From Candidatus Xenolissoclinum pacificiensis L6 (GTDB taxonomy: Bacteria > Pseudomonadota > Alphaproteobacteria > Rickettsiales > Anaplasmataceae): DNA of 64,000 bases. Below are positions 55,770 to 64,000 of the stretch, piece by piece (the first letter of the stretch is position 1; each line of letters starts with the position of its first letter). The translations under genes were made by a program, and so were the position numbers. The stretch spans positions 306,501 to 370,500 of the forward strand of contig AXCJ01000001.1 in the NCBI GenBank assembly GCA_000512675.1. The letters run 5' to 3'. The notes under the pieces were generated by a model. The model ran no database searches, was not told the origin of the DNA, and saw only the letters and a program-made list of their open reading frames with translations.

Positions 55770-56543
55770 TTATTTTTTTTTATTGTGCACATACTTACAT
55801 AACAATATTGATGCCTCATATAGTATAATCATTGGAATTGCTAGAGTAATCTGACTAAAAACATCAGGAGGAGTGAGTATGGAGGCAAGAACAAAAATTA
55901 TTACGATTGCTAGCCTACGTTTTGATTCGAGAAAACTTACTGAAATTATTTTAAATTGTACAGATAAAGAAAGAAAAATAGGTAATTGAAAGGCTAGACC
56001 AAAAGCTATCATAAGCTGAACTACAAGATCCAGATATTCAGATACGGATGGCATAAATTCTATTTCAAGAAGTGTATTGGATTTATGGGAAGTATGTAGG
56101 AAAAACTGCCATGCGATTGGGAAAATATATTGATATACCATAAATACACCAAACCCAAATAAAAAAGGAGTAAGAATAAGATATGGCACAAATACCTTTT
56201 TTTCTTGTTTGTATAAACCTGGAGCGATAAATGCATATATTTGCCATAAAAAGAATGGCATTGCTATCATTATAGCTGTTAATATACTAACCTTGAGATA
56301 CACAAAAAATACTTCTGTGATATCAGTATAAATTAGTGAGATATCGCGAATTTGACTATAATCAAGAGATTTTTTGAGTGGAATCAAGAGGATATTATAT
56401 ATGTTACTTGAGAAAAAATAACAGGGCATGAGTACAATGATAAAAACAATAATTGAGCATATTAATCTTTTTCTAAGTTCTTGTAAGTGTTCTTGAATGG
56501 TAATCTTATCTTGAGAATCATCTTTTATCATAGTACTTAACAA
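55770..56543 (-). CDS. tatC: Sec-independent protein translocase TatC
   Basis: 257 aa, six membrane helices. Seen are the N-terminal EHLQELRKRLICSIIVFII, with the conserved Glu and Arg-Lys pair, PFFLWQIYAFIAPGLYKQEKK and the LTPPDVFSQITLAIPMIILYE end. TatC recognises twin-arginine signals, such as that of the Rieske protein (7931). TatA and TatB are not in the window. Confidence 0.95.
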   Translation of the reverse strand: MLSTMIKDDSQDKITIQEHLQELRKRLICSIIVFIIVLMPCYFFSSNIYNILLIPLKKSLDYSQIRDISLIYTDITEVFFVYLKVSILTAIMIAMPFFLWQIYAFIAPGLYKQEKKVFVPYLILTPFLFGFGVFMVYQYIFPIAWQFFLHTSHKSNTLLEIEFMPSVSEYLDLVVQLMIAFGLAFQLPIFLSLSVQFKIISVSFLESKRRLAIVIIFVLASILTPPDVFSQITLAIPMIILYEASILLCKYVHNKKK

Positions 56544-56615
56544 ACAAATCCATTAATACCATTGACTAATTATAGCATGATATAATGATATTTTAATAAT
56601 ACAACTTAGGAAGAG

Positions 56616-57383
56616 ATGTTAGATATTGAAATTATTCCATTGCTAAAAGATAATTATTGCTATTTTATTACAGATCCTGTTAGTAAAATGAATGCCTTGA
56701 TTGATCCTAGTACAGCTGATGAAGTATTGGTCTTTTTACAAGAAAAAAATTTAAAATTGGATTTTATTCTTAATACTCATCACCATTGGGATCATGTAGA
56801 TGGTAACCTTAAAATTAAGGAATATACAGGAGCAAAAATAGTAGGAAACATTAAAGACCAAGATCGAATTCCAGGAATAGATATTCTTGTGCGAGAAAAT
56901 GAAATATGGTATTTAGGGGAGCAATCATGTAAAATACTTAATCTTTCAGGGCACACTATAGGTCATATAGGATATCTATTCGAAGGAGTGGTTTTTACAG
57001 GGGATGCAGTATTTTCTTGCGGATGCGGTCGTTTATTTGAAGGAAACGCAGAAATGATGTTATCAACCTTTAACAGGATTTTAAGTTTACCTGATGAATG
57101 TTTAATGTATTGTGGTCATGAATATACTTATAGTAATATAATATTCTGCTTAAGTATTGACCCATCCAATCTTTTGTTAAAAGATGCTTTGATTAGAACA
57201 CAAGAGTTCTTGTATAAGAGGTTACCTTCAGTTCCTAGTAGCATTGGTTTTGAGCGTAAAGCGAATGTGTTCCTGAGATACAAGGAAGATGAAATTATCA
57301 AAAGAATCTTACCGGAATCATATCATATTGCGAGTGACTCTGATGTGATAGCAGAAATGAGAAGGTTAAAAGATGTTTTTTAA
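56616..57383 (+). CDS. gloB: Hydroxyacylglutathione hydrolase (glyoxalase II)
   Basis: 255 aa, metallo-beta-lactamase fold. The THHHWDHVDGN dinuclear metal motif, SGHTIGHIGYLF, FTGDAVFSCGCGRLFEG and YCGHEYTYSNI are all present, and the C-terminal helical domain with FERKANVFLRY is complete. It hydrolyses S-D-lactoylglutathione to D-lactate and glutathione in methylglyoxal detoxification. Confidence 0.95.
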   Translation: MLDIEIIPLLKDNYCYFITDPVSKMNALIDPSTADEVLVFLQEKNLKLDFILNTHHHWDHVDGNLKIKEYTGAKIVGNIKDQDRIPGIDILVRENEIWYLGEQSCKILNLSGHTIGHIGYLFEGVVFTGDAVFSCGCGRLFEGNAEMMLSTFNRILSLPDECLMYCGHEYTYSNIIFCLSIDPSNLLLKDALIRTQEFLYKRLPSVPSSIGFERKANVFLRYKEDEIIKRILPESYHIASDSDVIAEMRRLKDVF

Positions 57384-57583
57384 GTGTATCAAGTCTACTA
57401 TTTGTTACAGTAATGTTGAAATATCATGTGATTGAGTATTGATGATTCCATGTAAACTATTGTTTTTATGGTTATATCGGTTGTAATCTATTTTTATGAA
57501 AATCGTAATTAACAGATCCTAAATAACATCAACTGTATAATTATATGTTATAATCCATCTGTTATGAATATCGCTCAATAGAA

Positions 57584-57748
57584 ATGAACTCTTCCACAAT
57601 TCATATAAGAGATTTAAAAGTACAGTGCAATGGAGTCCATACAAAGTATTGTGTTGCTCATCCGACAGTATACTTACGTGTTGATGAAAAAACAAAAAGA
57701 GTCAAGTGTGGTTACTGCGGGGTTGTATATGTTTATATTAAACCGTAA
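57584..57748 (+). CDS. CHCC-type zinc-finger protein (NDUFS6-like)
   Basis: A 54-aa gene easily missed because of its size. It reads VQCNGVHTKYCVAHPTVYL, then KTKRVKCGYCGVVYVYI, matching the zf-CHCC pattern C-x(n)-HP-VYL----C-YC known from the NDUFS6/complex I accessory family and small alphaproteobacterial proteins. Cys, His, Cys and Cys would bind one zinc ion. Its TAA overlaps the ATG of dnaQ (TAATG), so translation is probably coupled. Exact function in bacteria is not established. Confidence 0.85.
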   Translation: MNSSTIHIRDLKVQCNGVHTKYCVAHPTVYLRVDEKTKRVKCGYCGVVYVYIKP

Positions 57749-58410
57749 TGGTTTTAATAGCATTAGATACTGAAACTACTGGCCTATCACCTCAAAATGG
57801 GGACAGGATTATCGAAATAGCTTGTGTTCATATTGTTGAAGATGTTTTGAGTGATCAATTTGAATATTTTCATACTCTCGTGAATCCGGAGCGTCATATT
57901 CCTTATCAAGCAACGGCAATACATGGTATAAAAGATAAAGATGTTATGAATCAACCAAAATTTATTGACATTGTGGATGAATTTTTATTTTATATAAAGG
58001 ATGCAACTTTAGTTATACATAACGCACAGTTTGATCTTAAGTTTCTCAATTTTGAATTGTCGAAAATTGGTGAGAAGAATATAGAAAATAACATAATAGA
58101 TAGTTTATCTGTTGCACGTAATCTCTTTCCAGGAACATCTAATTCATTAGATGCTCTGTGTAATAAGTTTAAGATATCTTTAGAGCAACGTAAGAAACAC
58201 AATGCTTTAATTGATACTAAGTTGCTTGCCCAGGTTTATTTGCAATTGAATACGTGTTCCCAGAAAACAATGAGATTGGATAATACAACAATCATTAAAA
58301 ATAGAACAAATAAAATATTACCTGCTAGACCTATCCCCTCTCTATCTAGAGAGGAAGAAGATTGTCATACAAAGTTTTTACACGATATACTGCAAGTGGA
58401 TTCATGGTAA
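57748..58410 (+). CDS. dnaQ: DNA polymerase III epsilon subunit (3'-5' exonuclease)
   Basis: 220 aa. DEDDh exonuclease: Asp and Glu in IALDTETTGLSP, Asp in VIHNAQFDLKFLNFEL, and His-Asp in KKHNALIDTKLLAQVYLQL. It proofreads the replicative polymerase. The C-terminal 50 residues should bind the alpha subunit. ATG overlaps the zinc-finger gene stop, and its end overlaps tadA, so the three form one tightly packed operon. Confidence 0.95.
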   Translation: MVLIALDTETTGLSPQNGDRIIEIACVHIVEDVLSDQFEYFHTLVNPERHIPYQATAIHGIKDKDVMNQPKFIDIVDEFLFYIKDATLVIHNAQFDLKFLNFELSKIGEKNIENNIIDSLSVARNLFPGTSNSLDALCNKFKISLEQRKKHNALIDTKLLAQVYLQLNTCSQKTMRLDNTTIIKNRTNKILPARPIPSLSREEEDCHTKFLHDILQVDSW

Positions 58411-58853
58411 GTAAATATTTTATGGAGCTTGCAATAAGGTATGCTAAAGATGGTTTGGCAAAATCTGAGGTACCAGTGGGTGCTGTTGTGGTGTATAATC
58501 AGGAAGTTATATCTGGTGCTCATAACCAAGTTATGAGCAATAACAATGTGATACACCATGCTGAGATTTTGGCATTAGAAATTGCAATGAAAACTTTAAA
58601 TACTAGATACTTAAACGATTGTGATTTATATGTCACTTTAGAGCCATGCCCTATGTGTGCACAGGCCATTGCATTTGCAAGAATACGTAGATTATATTTT
58701 TCCGTGCTTGATCCAAAAGGTGGGGGAGTATATCGTATGCCTTGTATTTTTAATTATACAAATCATGTACCAGAAGTGTATGAAGGCATATTATCAGAAC
58801 AATCTGGTGAATTGCTAAAACGGTTTTTTTCTAAGCTTAGATCAAAGATATAA
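58404..58853 (+). CDS. tadA: tRNA-specific adenosine deaminase
   Basis: About 149 aa from ATG 58404, inside the last codons of dnaQ; the open frame extends back to 58362. Zinc deaminase: HAEILALE with catalytic Glu and zinc His, and LEPCPMCAQAI with the zinc cysteines. PVGAVVV at the N-terminus is typical. Converts A34 to inosine in tRNA-Arg(ACG). Confidence 0.94.
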   Translation: MVSKYFMELAIRYAKDGLAKSEVPVGAVVVYNQEVISGAHNQVMSNNNVIHHAEILALEIAMKTLNTRYLNDCDLYVTLEPCPMCAQAIAFARIRRLYFSVLDPKGGGVYRMPCIFNYTNHVPEVYEGILSEQSGELLKRFFSKLRSKI

Positions 58854-59319
58854 GGTAGTTATTCAATTTCTTTATATCTATTTGTACTTGTGTTTTTGTG
58901 ATGTAAGATAAATAATCAGAAAGTGGGAGTATAATGATTTATAACTGAAGCGTTTCTATTGCCATTTTGAAGATAGGGGGATCATACTCTTTATTTAGAG
59001 TCACGAAGGAATTGTAATTTTTGAATAATCATTAATTCTGTTACAATTCAATTAGTTGAATAGGTATTCTATGATAATATTCAACCTTGTAGAGTATAAT
59101 TCTTATGTACGGATTATTACATATAAATGTTACTTATATGAAAGTCCTTTGACTATTCGCCATTTTTGTTGAGTTGATAATAAGCAAAGATATTTTTGCT
59201 GAGGTAGGGAGATTATTATTGTTTTGTTATACTTTGGATTGTCTGTATATTGATTCTTTATTTTCTAATTTTGTTGTGATTGCTATATACTAAATATTTT
59301 CGGAAGTAGGTAGATGAAT
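58854..59319. other. Gene-free region, nothing recognised
   Basis: About 470 bp following tadA with no open frame, RNA gene or IS end that I can identify. Confidence 0.4.
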
Positions 59320-59530
59320 CATTAAGCTAAGGGAGGGAATGCTATGACGAGATCTTTCAAGTGATGGCACAATATTACATAGGAGGTTTTACAGAGAAAA
59401 GGGGGGGTAATGTGCAAAAGGATTTAAAAACAATTATAGTGATATGTGATGTACATTTAGATACATAGACGGAGGGAGTTAAAATTTATCTTTTTCCTAT
59501 ATTAAATATTACTTCGGTAACAGCGTCTAA
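59320..59530 (+). pseudogene. Decayed IS-A remnant
   Basis: Contains GGATTTAAAAACAATTATAG and TGATATGTGATGTACATTTA, shared with the IS-A copies at 44070 and 53010, and the IS-A right end (ATATTAAATATTACTTCGGT, then AACAGCG at about 59519-59525). The middle of the element is missing. No coding potential. Confidence 0.55.
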
Positions 59531-59587
59531 TGCTTTTGCTCCGCAGATACAACAAGGTATATGTATATTTACTCAGTAATGATAGAC

Positions 59588-60661
59588 TTATGTTTTGCTA
59601 TTGTTTAAGATATTCACATGCCCCATTTTACGATTTGAAGTAGTTTTGTTTTTTCCATACACATACACCTTTGAATCATTATTATGATATTTTGTAATTG
59701 ACGAGTATATTTCAGTTCCTAATAGGTTCTTTGTCATGCAAGCAGAAAAAAGTTTAACATCTTTCATTGGTAGGTTCATTAAAATATAGACCAGCTGTTC
59801 AAATTGACTTACATTACAGACATCAATGCTCCAGTGTCCAGAGTTGTGTGGGCGTGGTGCAATCTCATTGACAAGAATATTTCCTGAATTATCGATGAAA
59901 AATTCTACAGCTATTAACCCAACAATATCTAGAGCATGTGCTAACTTATACGCATAATCCAATATTAGGGTTTTTTGTATGCTTTTTATCGTTATAGGTA
60001 CAAAAGATGATTGTAAGATACCGCACTTATGAACATTTTCTGCGATTGGAAAATGTTTAACTTCTCGTTGCTTATTTCTTGCTAGTATTACAGAAACCTC
60101 TTTTGAGAAATTTATATATTTCTCAATTATATATTGTTGTGATTCTACTATATCATGTATTTTTATTTTTTTTAAATCCTCATTGCTATTAATACGATAC
60201 TGTAATTTTCCATCATACCCACCAGTAATTTTTTTAAGTATGAATGGATATCCTATCTTATTCAAATCGCTATGATTTTTTAATAAAGAATACGGAACAG
60301 TACGTATATCTTGCTGATTAATGAAATCCTTTTCAAATAAGCGATTTTTTGCTATATAAACAGCATTAGAATTTGGAATTACTTTATCATAACGCTTAAT
60401 TACTTCTAGCAACTGGTTAGGTATATTTTCTGTCTCATAGGTCGCAATATCGACTGAGTCTAGAAAAGACCTAATCAACATAGGATCCGATAAATCTCCT
60501 AAAAAACACTTATGGGATATAGGAATTGCAGGTGCATCAGGATCATCGGTAAGTATATGGGTTAAGCATCCCATATTATAAGCGGCAATAGAGAGCATTT
60601 TTGCTAACTGACCGCCTCCAATAATGCCTATTGAGAAAGGTTGATTTAATGATGAAGACAT
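59588..60661 (-). CDS. purK: 5-(carboxyamino)imidazole ribonucleotide synthase
   Basis: 357 aa, ATP-grasp. Seen are SIGIIGGGQLAKMLSIAA at the N-terminus, the ATP-binding PFILKKITGGYDGKLQYRI, and the C-terminal VNEIAPRPHNSGHWSIDVC. It carboxylates AIR with ATP and bicarbonate in de novo purine synthesis. PurE is not in the window. Last of three minus-strand genes after mlaE and mlaF, with a 52-bp gap. Confidence 0.95.
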   Translation of the reverse strand: MSSSLNQPFSIGIIGGGQLAKMLSIAAYNMGCLTHILTDDPDAPAIPISHKCFLGDLSDPMLIRSFLDSVDIATYETENIPNQLLEVIKRYDKVIPNSNAVYIAKNRLFEKDFINQQDIRTVPYSLLKNHSDLNKIGYPFILKKITGGYDGKLQYRINSNEDLKKIKIHDIVESQQYIIEKYINFSKEVSVILARNKQREVKHFPIAENVHKCGILQSSFVPITIKSIQKTLILDYAYKLAHALDIVGLIAVEFFIDNSGNILVNEIAPRPHNSGHWSIDVCNVSQFEQLVYILMNLPMKDVKLFSACMTKNLLGTEIYSSITKYHNNDSKVYVYGKNKTTSNRKMGHVNILNNSKT

Positions 60662-60713
60662 ATCATAACAACATACAATACACCTGAAATATTAACGCAA
60701 TAATAGCTATCGT

Positions 60714-61466
60714 TCAAGTTATATATCGTGTACAATTGCGGAATTCTACAATTGTAGGGTGATTACTGTTTGAGAACCTTTCTGGCGTTCCTTTCCATAT
60801 CAATCGACCGGATTTCATGAGTATTACATGTGTTGCTACTCCTGACATGACATGTAGGTCATGCGTAACTATTAACCCTGTTGTCTTATTGCTTTTAAGG
60901 TAATATGCCAATAGATTTTTTATTTGATTTGCCGTGATAGGGTCTAATCCAGTTGTTGGTTCATCAAAGATTGCAACTTTAGGATTAGTTACCATTGCAC
61001 GTAATATTGCAATTCTTTTTCTCATTCCTCCAGAAAGTTCTGCAGGATATTTTTGAAGTATATTATCAGAAAGATTGACTGCTGTTATATTGGATTTAGT
61101 AATTTTTATAGCTTTACTTGTTGATATTGCGGGATTATGCTGATGTATTGCAAAACATATATTTTCCATAACATTCATACTATCAAATAAAGCATCATTT
61201 TGAAAAGCAACTGATATTTTATGAGTAGTAGAATTTTTTTCAACACTATGGGAAAGTTTCTTGTTGTCAATGGTGACTGTTCCCTGTTGGTATGGCATGA
61301 AACCTAATATAGATTTCGTCAGTACAGTTTTTCCACTACCAGAAAAACCCAAGATTGCCAGAACAGATCCCAAAGGTAAAGAATAGTTTATATTATCTAA
61401 CAACTGTATATCTTCTTTTATCCATAATGATAAATTTTTAATTTCCAAAGATTTCATCTCATTCAT
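60714..61466 (-). CDS. mlaF: Phospholipid ABC transporter ATP-binding protein MlaF
   Basis: 250 aa. Walker A GFSGSGKTVL, signature LSGGMRKRIA, Walker B VAIFDEPTTGLDP and switch His in VTHDL. It energises the Mla system, which moves phospholipids between the inner and outer membranes. Overlaps the mlaE stop by 8 bp. Confidence 0.94.
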   Translation of the reverse strand: MNEMKSLEIKNLSLWIKEDIQLLDNINYSLPLGSVLAILGFSGSGKTVLTKSILGFMPYQQGTVTIDNKKLSHSVEKNSTTHKISVAFQNDALFDSMNVMENICFAIHQHNPAISTSKAIKITKSNITAVNLSDNILQKYPAELSGGMRKRIAILRAMVTNPKVAIFDEPTTGLDPITANQIKNLLAYYLKSNKTTGLIVTHDLHVMSGVATHVILMKSGRLIWKGTPERFSNSNHPTIVEFRNCTRYIT

Positions 61467-62235
61467 ATATAAAGAACAGTGTAATTAGGTAATCAGCAGA
61501 CAATATTATGACCAATGACATTACAATAGATCCAGTAGTGGCCATAGCGATTCCATTGGTATTTCTTTGGGAAAAGAATCCATAATAGCATCCTATAAAA
61601 GAAGACAGCATGCCGAATATAAATGATTTGACCAAACCTACATGTAAATCATGAAATGATACGGCGCTTACACAGTACTTGGCATACTGATAATTATTGT
61701 ATCCTAACTGAGTTGTTGCTGTCAGATAAGATCCATATATACCAACTATATCTGTTACTATGGCAAGCATTGGAAAAGCAATGGATGATGCTAATATACG
61801 AGGAAATATAATATAGGTATAGGGACTAATGCCAAAAGATCTTAGTGCATCTATCTGCTCTGTTATTTTCATTGATGAGATTTCTGCAGCAGTAGAAGTA
61901 ACGGTTTTTGCTGCTATTATTATTCCTATCAGAACAGGACCTAGCTCTCTAACTATAGAAACAGATACTACATGAGATAATGTCTTCTCATCGCTGAATT
62001 CTTCAAGACCGAGTTGTGTATGTATAGTTAAAACAGCACCGGTGAATGTAGATGTTAAAGCGACGATTACTAAAGAATAAAAAGATATTTCAATAAAATC
62101 TCTGACAAGGTTTTTATAGTATACTCTGAAATATATAACCTGTTTTAATATTTGCCCTGCAAAAATAACTGACTCTCCTACTTTACTACAATAGGATAGT
62201 AGCAATGTACCAATTTGAGATAATAAAACTAACAT
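61459..62235 (-). CDS. mlaE: Phospholipid ABC transporter permease MlaE
   Basis: 258 aa, five to six membrane segments. Seen are the TFTGAVLTIHTQLGLEEF block, VSIVRELGPVLIGIIIAAKTV and STAAEISSMKITEQIDALRS, all typical of MlaE. MlaD, the substrate-binding partner, is not next to it. First gene of the mlaE-mlaF-purK run, divergent from radA with an 87-bp gap. Confidence 0.94.
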   Translation of the reverse strand: MLVLLSQIGTLLLSYCSKVGESVIFAGQILKQVIYFRVYYKNLVRDFIEISFYSLVIVALTSTFTGAVLTIHTQLGLEEFSDEKTLSHVVSVSIVRELGPVLIGIIIAAKTVTSTAAEISSMKITEQIDALRSFGISPYTYIIFPRILASSIAFPMLAIVTDIVGIYGSYLTATTQLGYNNYQYAKYCVSAVSFHDLHVGLVKSFIFGMLSSFIGCYYGFFSQRNTNGIAMATTGSIVMSLVIILSADYLITLFFIYE

Positions 62236-62322
62236 TATGTTTATTGCAGTGAATAACAGACAGTGTCGCGGTGTATAATCATATTATAGAACGAAGTTAT
62301 TTATAATAATCTGTTATATCAT

Positions 62323-63651
62323 ATGAAAGAGAAAAAAGGGTTTATATGTAATGTGTGTCAAACAAAATATGTTAAATGGGTTGGACATTGTCATTCATGT
62401 AGTAATTGGGATACCGTAGAGATATTAATCCCGTCTAAAAGACTTAATACTAAAGAATTATCATTAGTATACTTGAATAGTGATAATGATGACTATACAA
62501 ATCATTATTTTTCATCCGGATTCGAAGAGTTAGATCGGGTATTAGGAAAGGGGTTTGTAACGGGGAGTGCTATATTGCTAGGAGGACCTCCAGGTATTGG
62601 AAAATCAACTTTAATATTACAGGTCTTGAATAATATTGCACATAAAAGCTTATATATTACGGGAGAAGAATCTGTTAGTCAAATTAAAATACGGGCTAAA
62701 AGACTAAATATTTTAGATACAACAAAGATACAGATCGCTGTATCTAATAACTTGGAATCGATTATAAATGCGATCACCCAACTGAATCATATTAAATTTG
62801 TTGTTATAGATTCGATACAGACTATTCATGCTGATTCTTTGGAGACCTCTGCAGGTAGTATATCCCAGATTAAATTCTGTATTGCAGAATTAGTACGGAC
62901 AATTAAGGAGAGAGATGTCACAATTGTATTAATTGGTCAGATTACAAAAGATGGTCAGATTGCAGGACCTAAGGTGCTGGAGCATCTTGTTGATACAGTA
63001 ATATACTTTGAGAGTGAATTAACAGCACAGTATCATATACTACGTGTGATTAAGAATCGTTTTGGTGCTGTTAATGAAATAGCACTATTTGATATGGGTT
63101 CTAAAGGTCTGAGGGAGATAGTAAACCCCTCTGAGTTGTTTTTAGGAACATATATGTTTGGTGTATCAGGTATTAGTATATTTGTTAGTATGGAAGGTAC
63201 CAGACCTATACTTGTAGAGGTACAGGCTTTAATTATGAAAACTAATATGTCAATGCCTAAACGTTCGGTAATTGGTTGGGATGTCAATAGATTATCTATG
63301 GTTCTTGCTGTGCTGACTGCAAGATGTGATTTTTTTTTTGGAGACAAAGAAGTGTATTTGAATATTACAGGAGGATGTAAGATTTCAGATCCTGCGACAG
63401 ATCTTGCGGTAGCGTTTGCGCTGATGTCAGCTGTATTGCAAAAACCAATTCCTTTTAAAGCAATATGCTTAGGGGAACTTACATTATCAGGGTTACTACA
63501 GGGAGTTTCATTTCAGAATATTAGAATCAGAGAAGCTAAAAAACTAGGGTTTAAGGACGTAATTATGCCTAAAACATCTGTAGAAGCAAAAGGAATGGAT
63601 GTGCATCATATTAATCATGTGAAGGATATTTTGTCAATATTCAATATTTAG
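62323..63651 (+). CDS. radA: DNA repair protein RadA
   Basis: 442 aa. N-terminal C4 zinc finger (FICNVCQTKYVKWVGHC, then HSC), Walker A GGPPGIGKSTL, the RadA-specific KNRFG, and a C-terminal Lon-like domain with VNITGGCKISDPATDLAVAF. It is a RecA-type helicase for branch migration in recombinational repair. Confidence 0.96.
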   Translation: MKEKKGFICNVCQTKYVKWVGHCHSCSNWDTVEILIPSKRLNTKELSLVYLNSDNDDYTNHYFSSGFEELDRVLGKGFVTGSAILLGGPPGIGKSTLILQVLNNIAHKSLYITGEESVSQIKIRAKRLNILDTTKIQIAVSNNLESIINAITQLNHIKFVVIDSIQTIHADSLETSAGSISQIKFCIAELVRTIKERDVTIVLIGQITKDGQIAGPKVLEHLVDTVIYFESELTAQYHILRVIKNRFGAVNEIALFDMGSKGLREIVNPSELFLGTYMFGVSGISIFVSMEGTRPILVEVQALIMKTNMSMPKRSVIGWDVNRLSMVLAVLTARCDFFFGDKEVYLNITGGCKISDPATDLAVAFALMSAVLQKPIPFKAICLGELTLSGLLQGVSFQNIRIREAKKLGFKDVIMPKTSVEAKGMDVHHINHVKDILSIFNI

Positions 63652-63846
63652 ATTATGTAATCACAGATAGAGTTCTACATGCTAGGATTATATGTCGTAT
63701 CTAGTTGATCATATGTGACTGATTATATTTTTTGTATTTTTGTGATGTGGGATTACTATTTTGACTCTATTTGGTTTACGTATTATTATGAGATGAGAAT
63801 TGTGTTAGTTCTGCTCTTGGCTTTGCTACTATTGATATTTTTGCTA

Positions 63847-63890
63847 GGTTCTGTTTACATAAGGAAAAGAAAGTTTTAAGTGATAAAGTA
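63847..63890 (+). repeat. IS-B left end
   Basis: GGTTCTGTTTACATAAGG followed by AAAAGAAAGTTTTAAGTGAT, the inverse of 2205-2249. After about 63890 the sequences diverge. The gap 63652-63846 shows nothing else. Confidence 0.6.
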
Positions 63891-63967
63891 AGAAAGGATA
63901 ATAGATCTTCTGCGAAAGTATCAAAGTAAGCTAGAGGCAGAAAGGGTTATGCAACTGAGTAGCGCAA

Positions 63968-64000
63968 AACCATGATTTAGATTGACAATACCAGCAATGA
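63968..64000 (-). pseudogene. IS-C end, truncated by the window edge
   Basis: The last 33 bases, read on the minus strand, give SLLVLSI-NHG, i.e. the IAGIVNLNHG C-terminus of the IS-C transposase. The element continues beyond the window. Confidence 0.5.

Overview
The window is AT-rich (I estimate about one third G+C) and looks like the chromosome of an obligately intracellular alphaproteobacterium of the order Rickettsiales. Pointers are scattered single genes of core pathways, a eukaryote-type isoleucyl-tRNA synthetase, a cytochrome bc1 operon, an ISC iron-sulfur operon, MlaE/MlaF and ClpB, all embedded in decayed insertion sequences. Retained nucleotide and cofactor genes (purK, pyrE, pdxJ) fit Anaplasmataceae-like or related lineages better than Rickettsia, which lost these pathways. 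Flagellar genes (a fliM-like gene with a DUF6468-like partner, flgI, a fliS-like gene, fliL) point to a lineage that kept part of an ancestral flagellum. The family-level placement is inference.

Layout. 1-2400: nested IS5-type debris, tRNA-Phe with rpe directly behind it, and an IS1 remnant. 2.4-7.7 kb (minus): clpB, a degenerate-GGDEF/EAL protein and an MrpD-like antiporter subunit. 7.9-10.5 kb: petA-petB-petC. 10.9-14.8 kb (minus): fabI, a YbaB-like gene, dnaX split at an A10 tract, and a nitronate monooxygenase-like gene. 15-16.2 kb: yajC-pdxJ. 16.7-23 kb: a 591-aa amidotransferase-like protein, pyrE, fmt, tRNA-Met and a 698-aa unknown protein. 23.3-26.6 kb: mnmE, a small acidic membrane protein, and the fliM-like/DUF6468-like pair. 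27-33 kb: iscS-iscU-iscA-hscB-hscA-fdx plus a membrane-anchored unknown. 33-44 kb: IS debris, a gene broken in three, an 1116-aa unknown, flgI, a uracil-DNA glycosylase, more IS debris. 44-52.4 kb: an MscS channel, ileS, a fliS-like gene, a second amidotransferase-like gene, pgsA. 52.4-55.8 kb: nested IS630/IS5 debris around fliL. 55.8-64 kb: tatC, gloB, a zinc-finger/dnaQ/tadA operon, purK-mlaF-mlaE, radA and again IS ends.

How the genes connect. Rieske protein (twin-arginine N-terminus), cytochrome b and c1 form the bc1 complex, and tatC encodes the translocase the Rieske protein would need. The ISC operon supplies Fe-S clusters to it. dnaX and dnaQ belong to the replicative polymerase. The EAL protein and the flagellar genes suggest c-di-GMP control and a motor, but the flagellar set seen here is incomplete.

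Main points for a second look: (i) dnaX is complete only if a -1 shift, or RNA polymerase slippage, occurs on an A10 run, giving gamma and tau forms; (ii) the gene downstream of it looks like a tandem duplication of the YbaB fold; (iii) two divergent class I amidotransferase/peptidase C26-like proteins, one with a roughly 200-residue insertion between its putative catalytic residues; (iv) flagellar genes without frame disruption, dispersed in an IS-eroded genome; (v) nested transposons whose original reading frame can be restored by eye; and (vi) short terminal-repeat derivatives that resemble MITEs.
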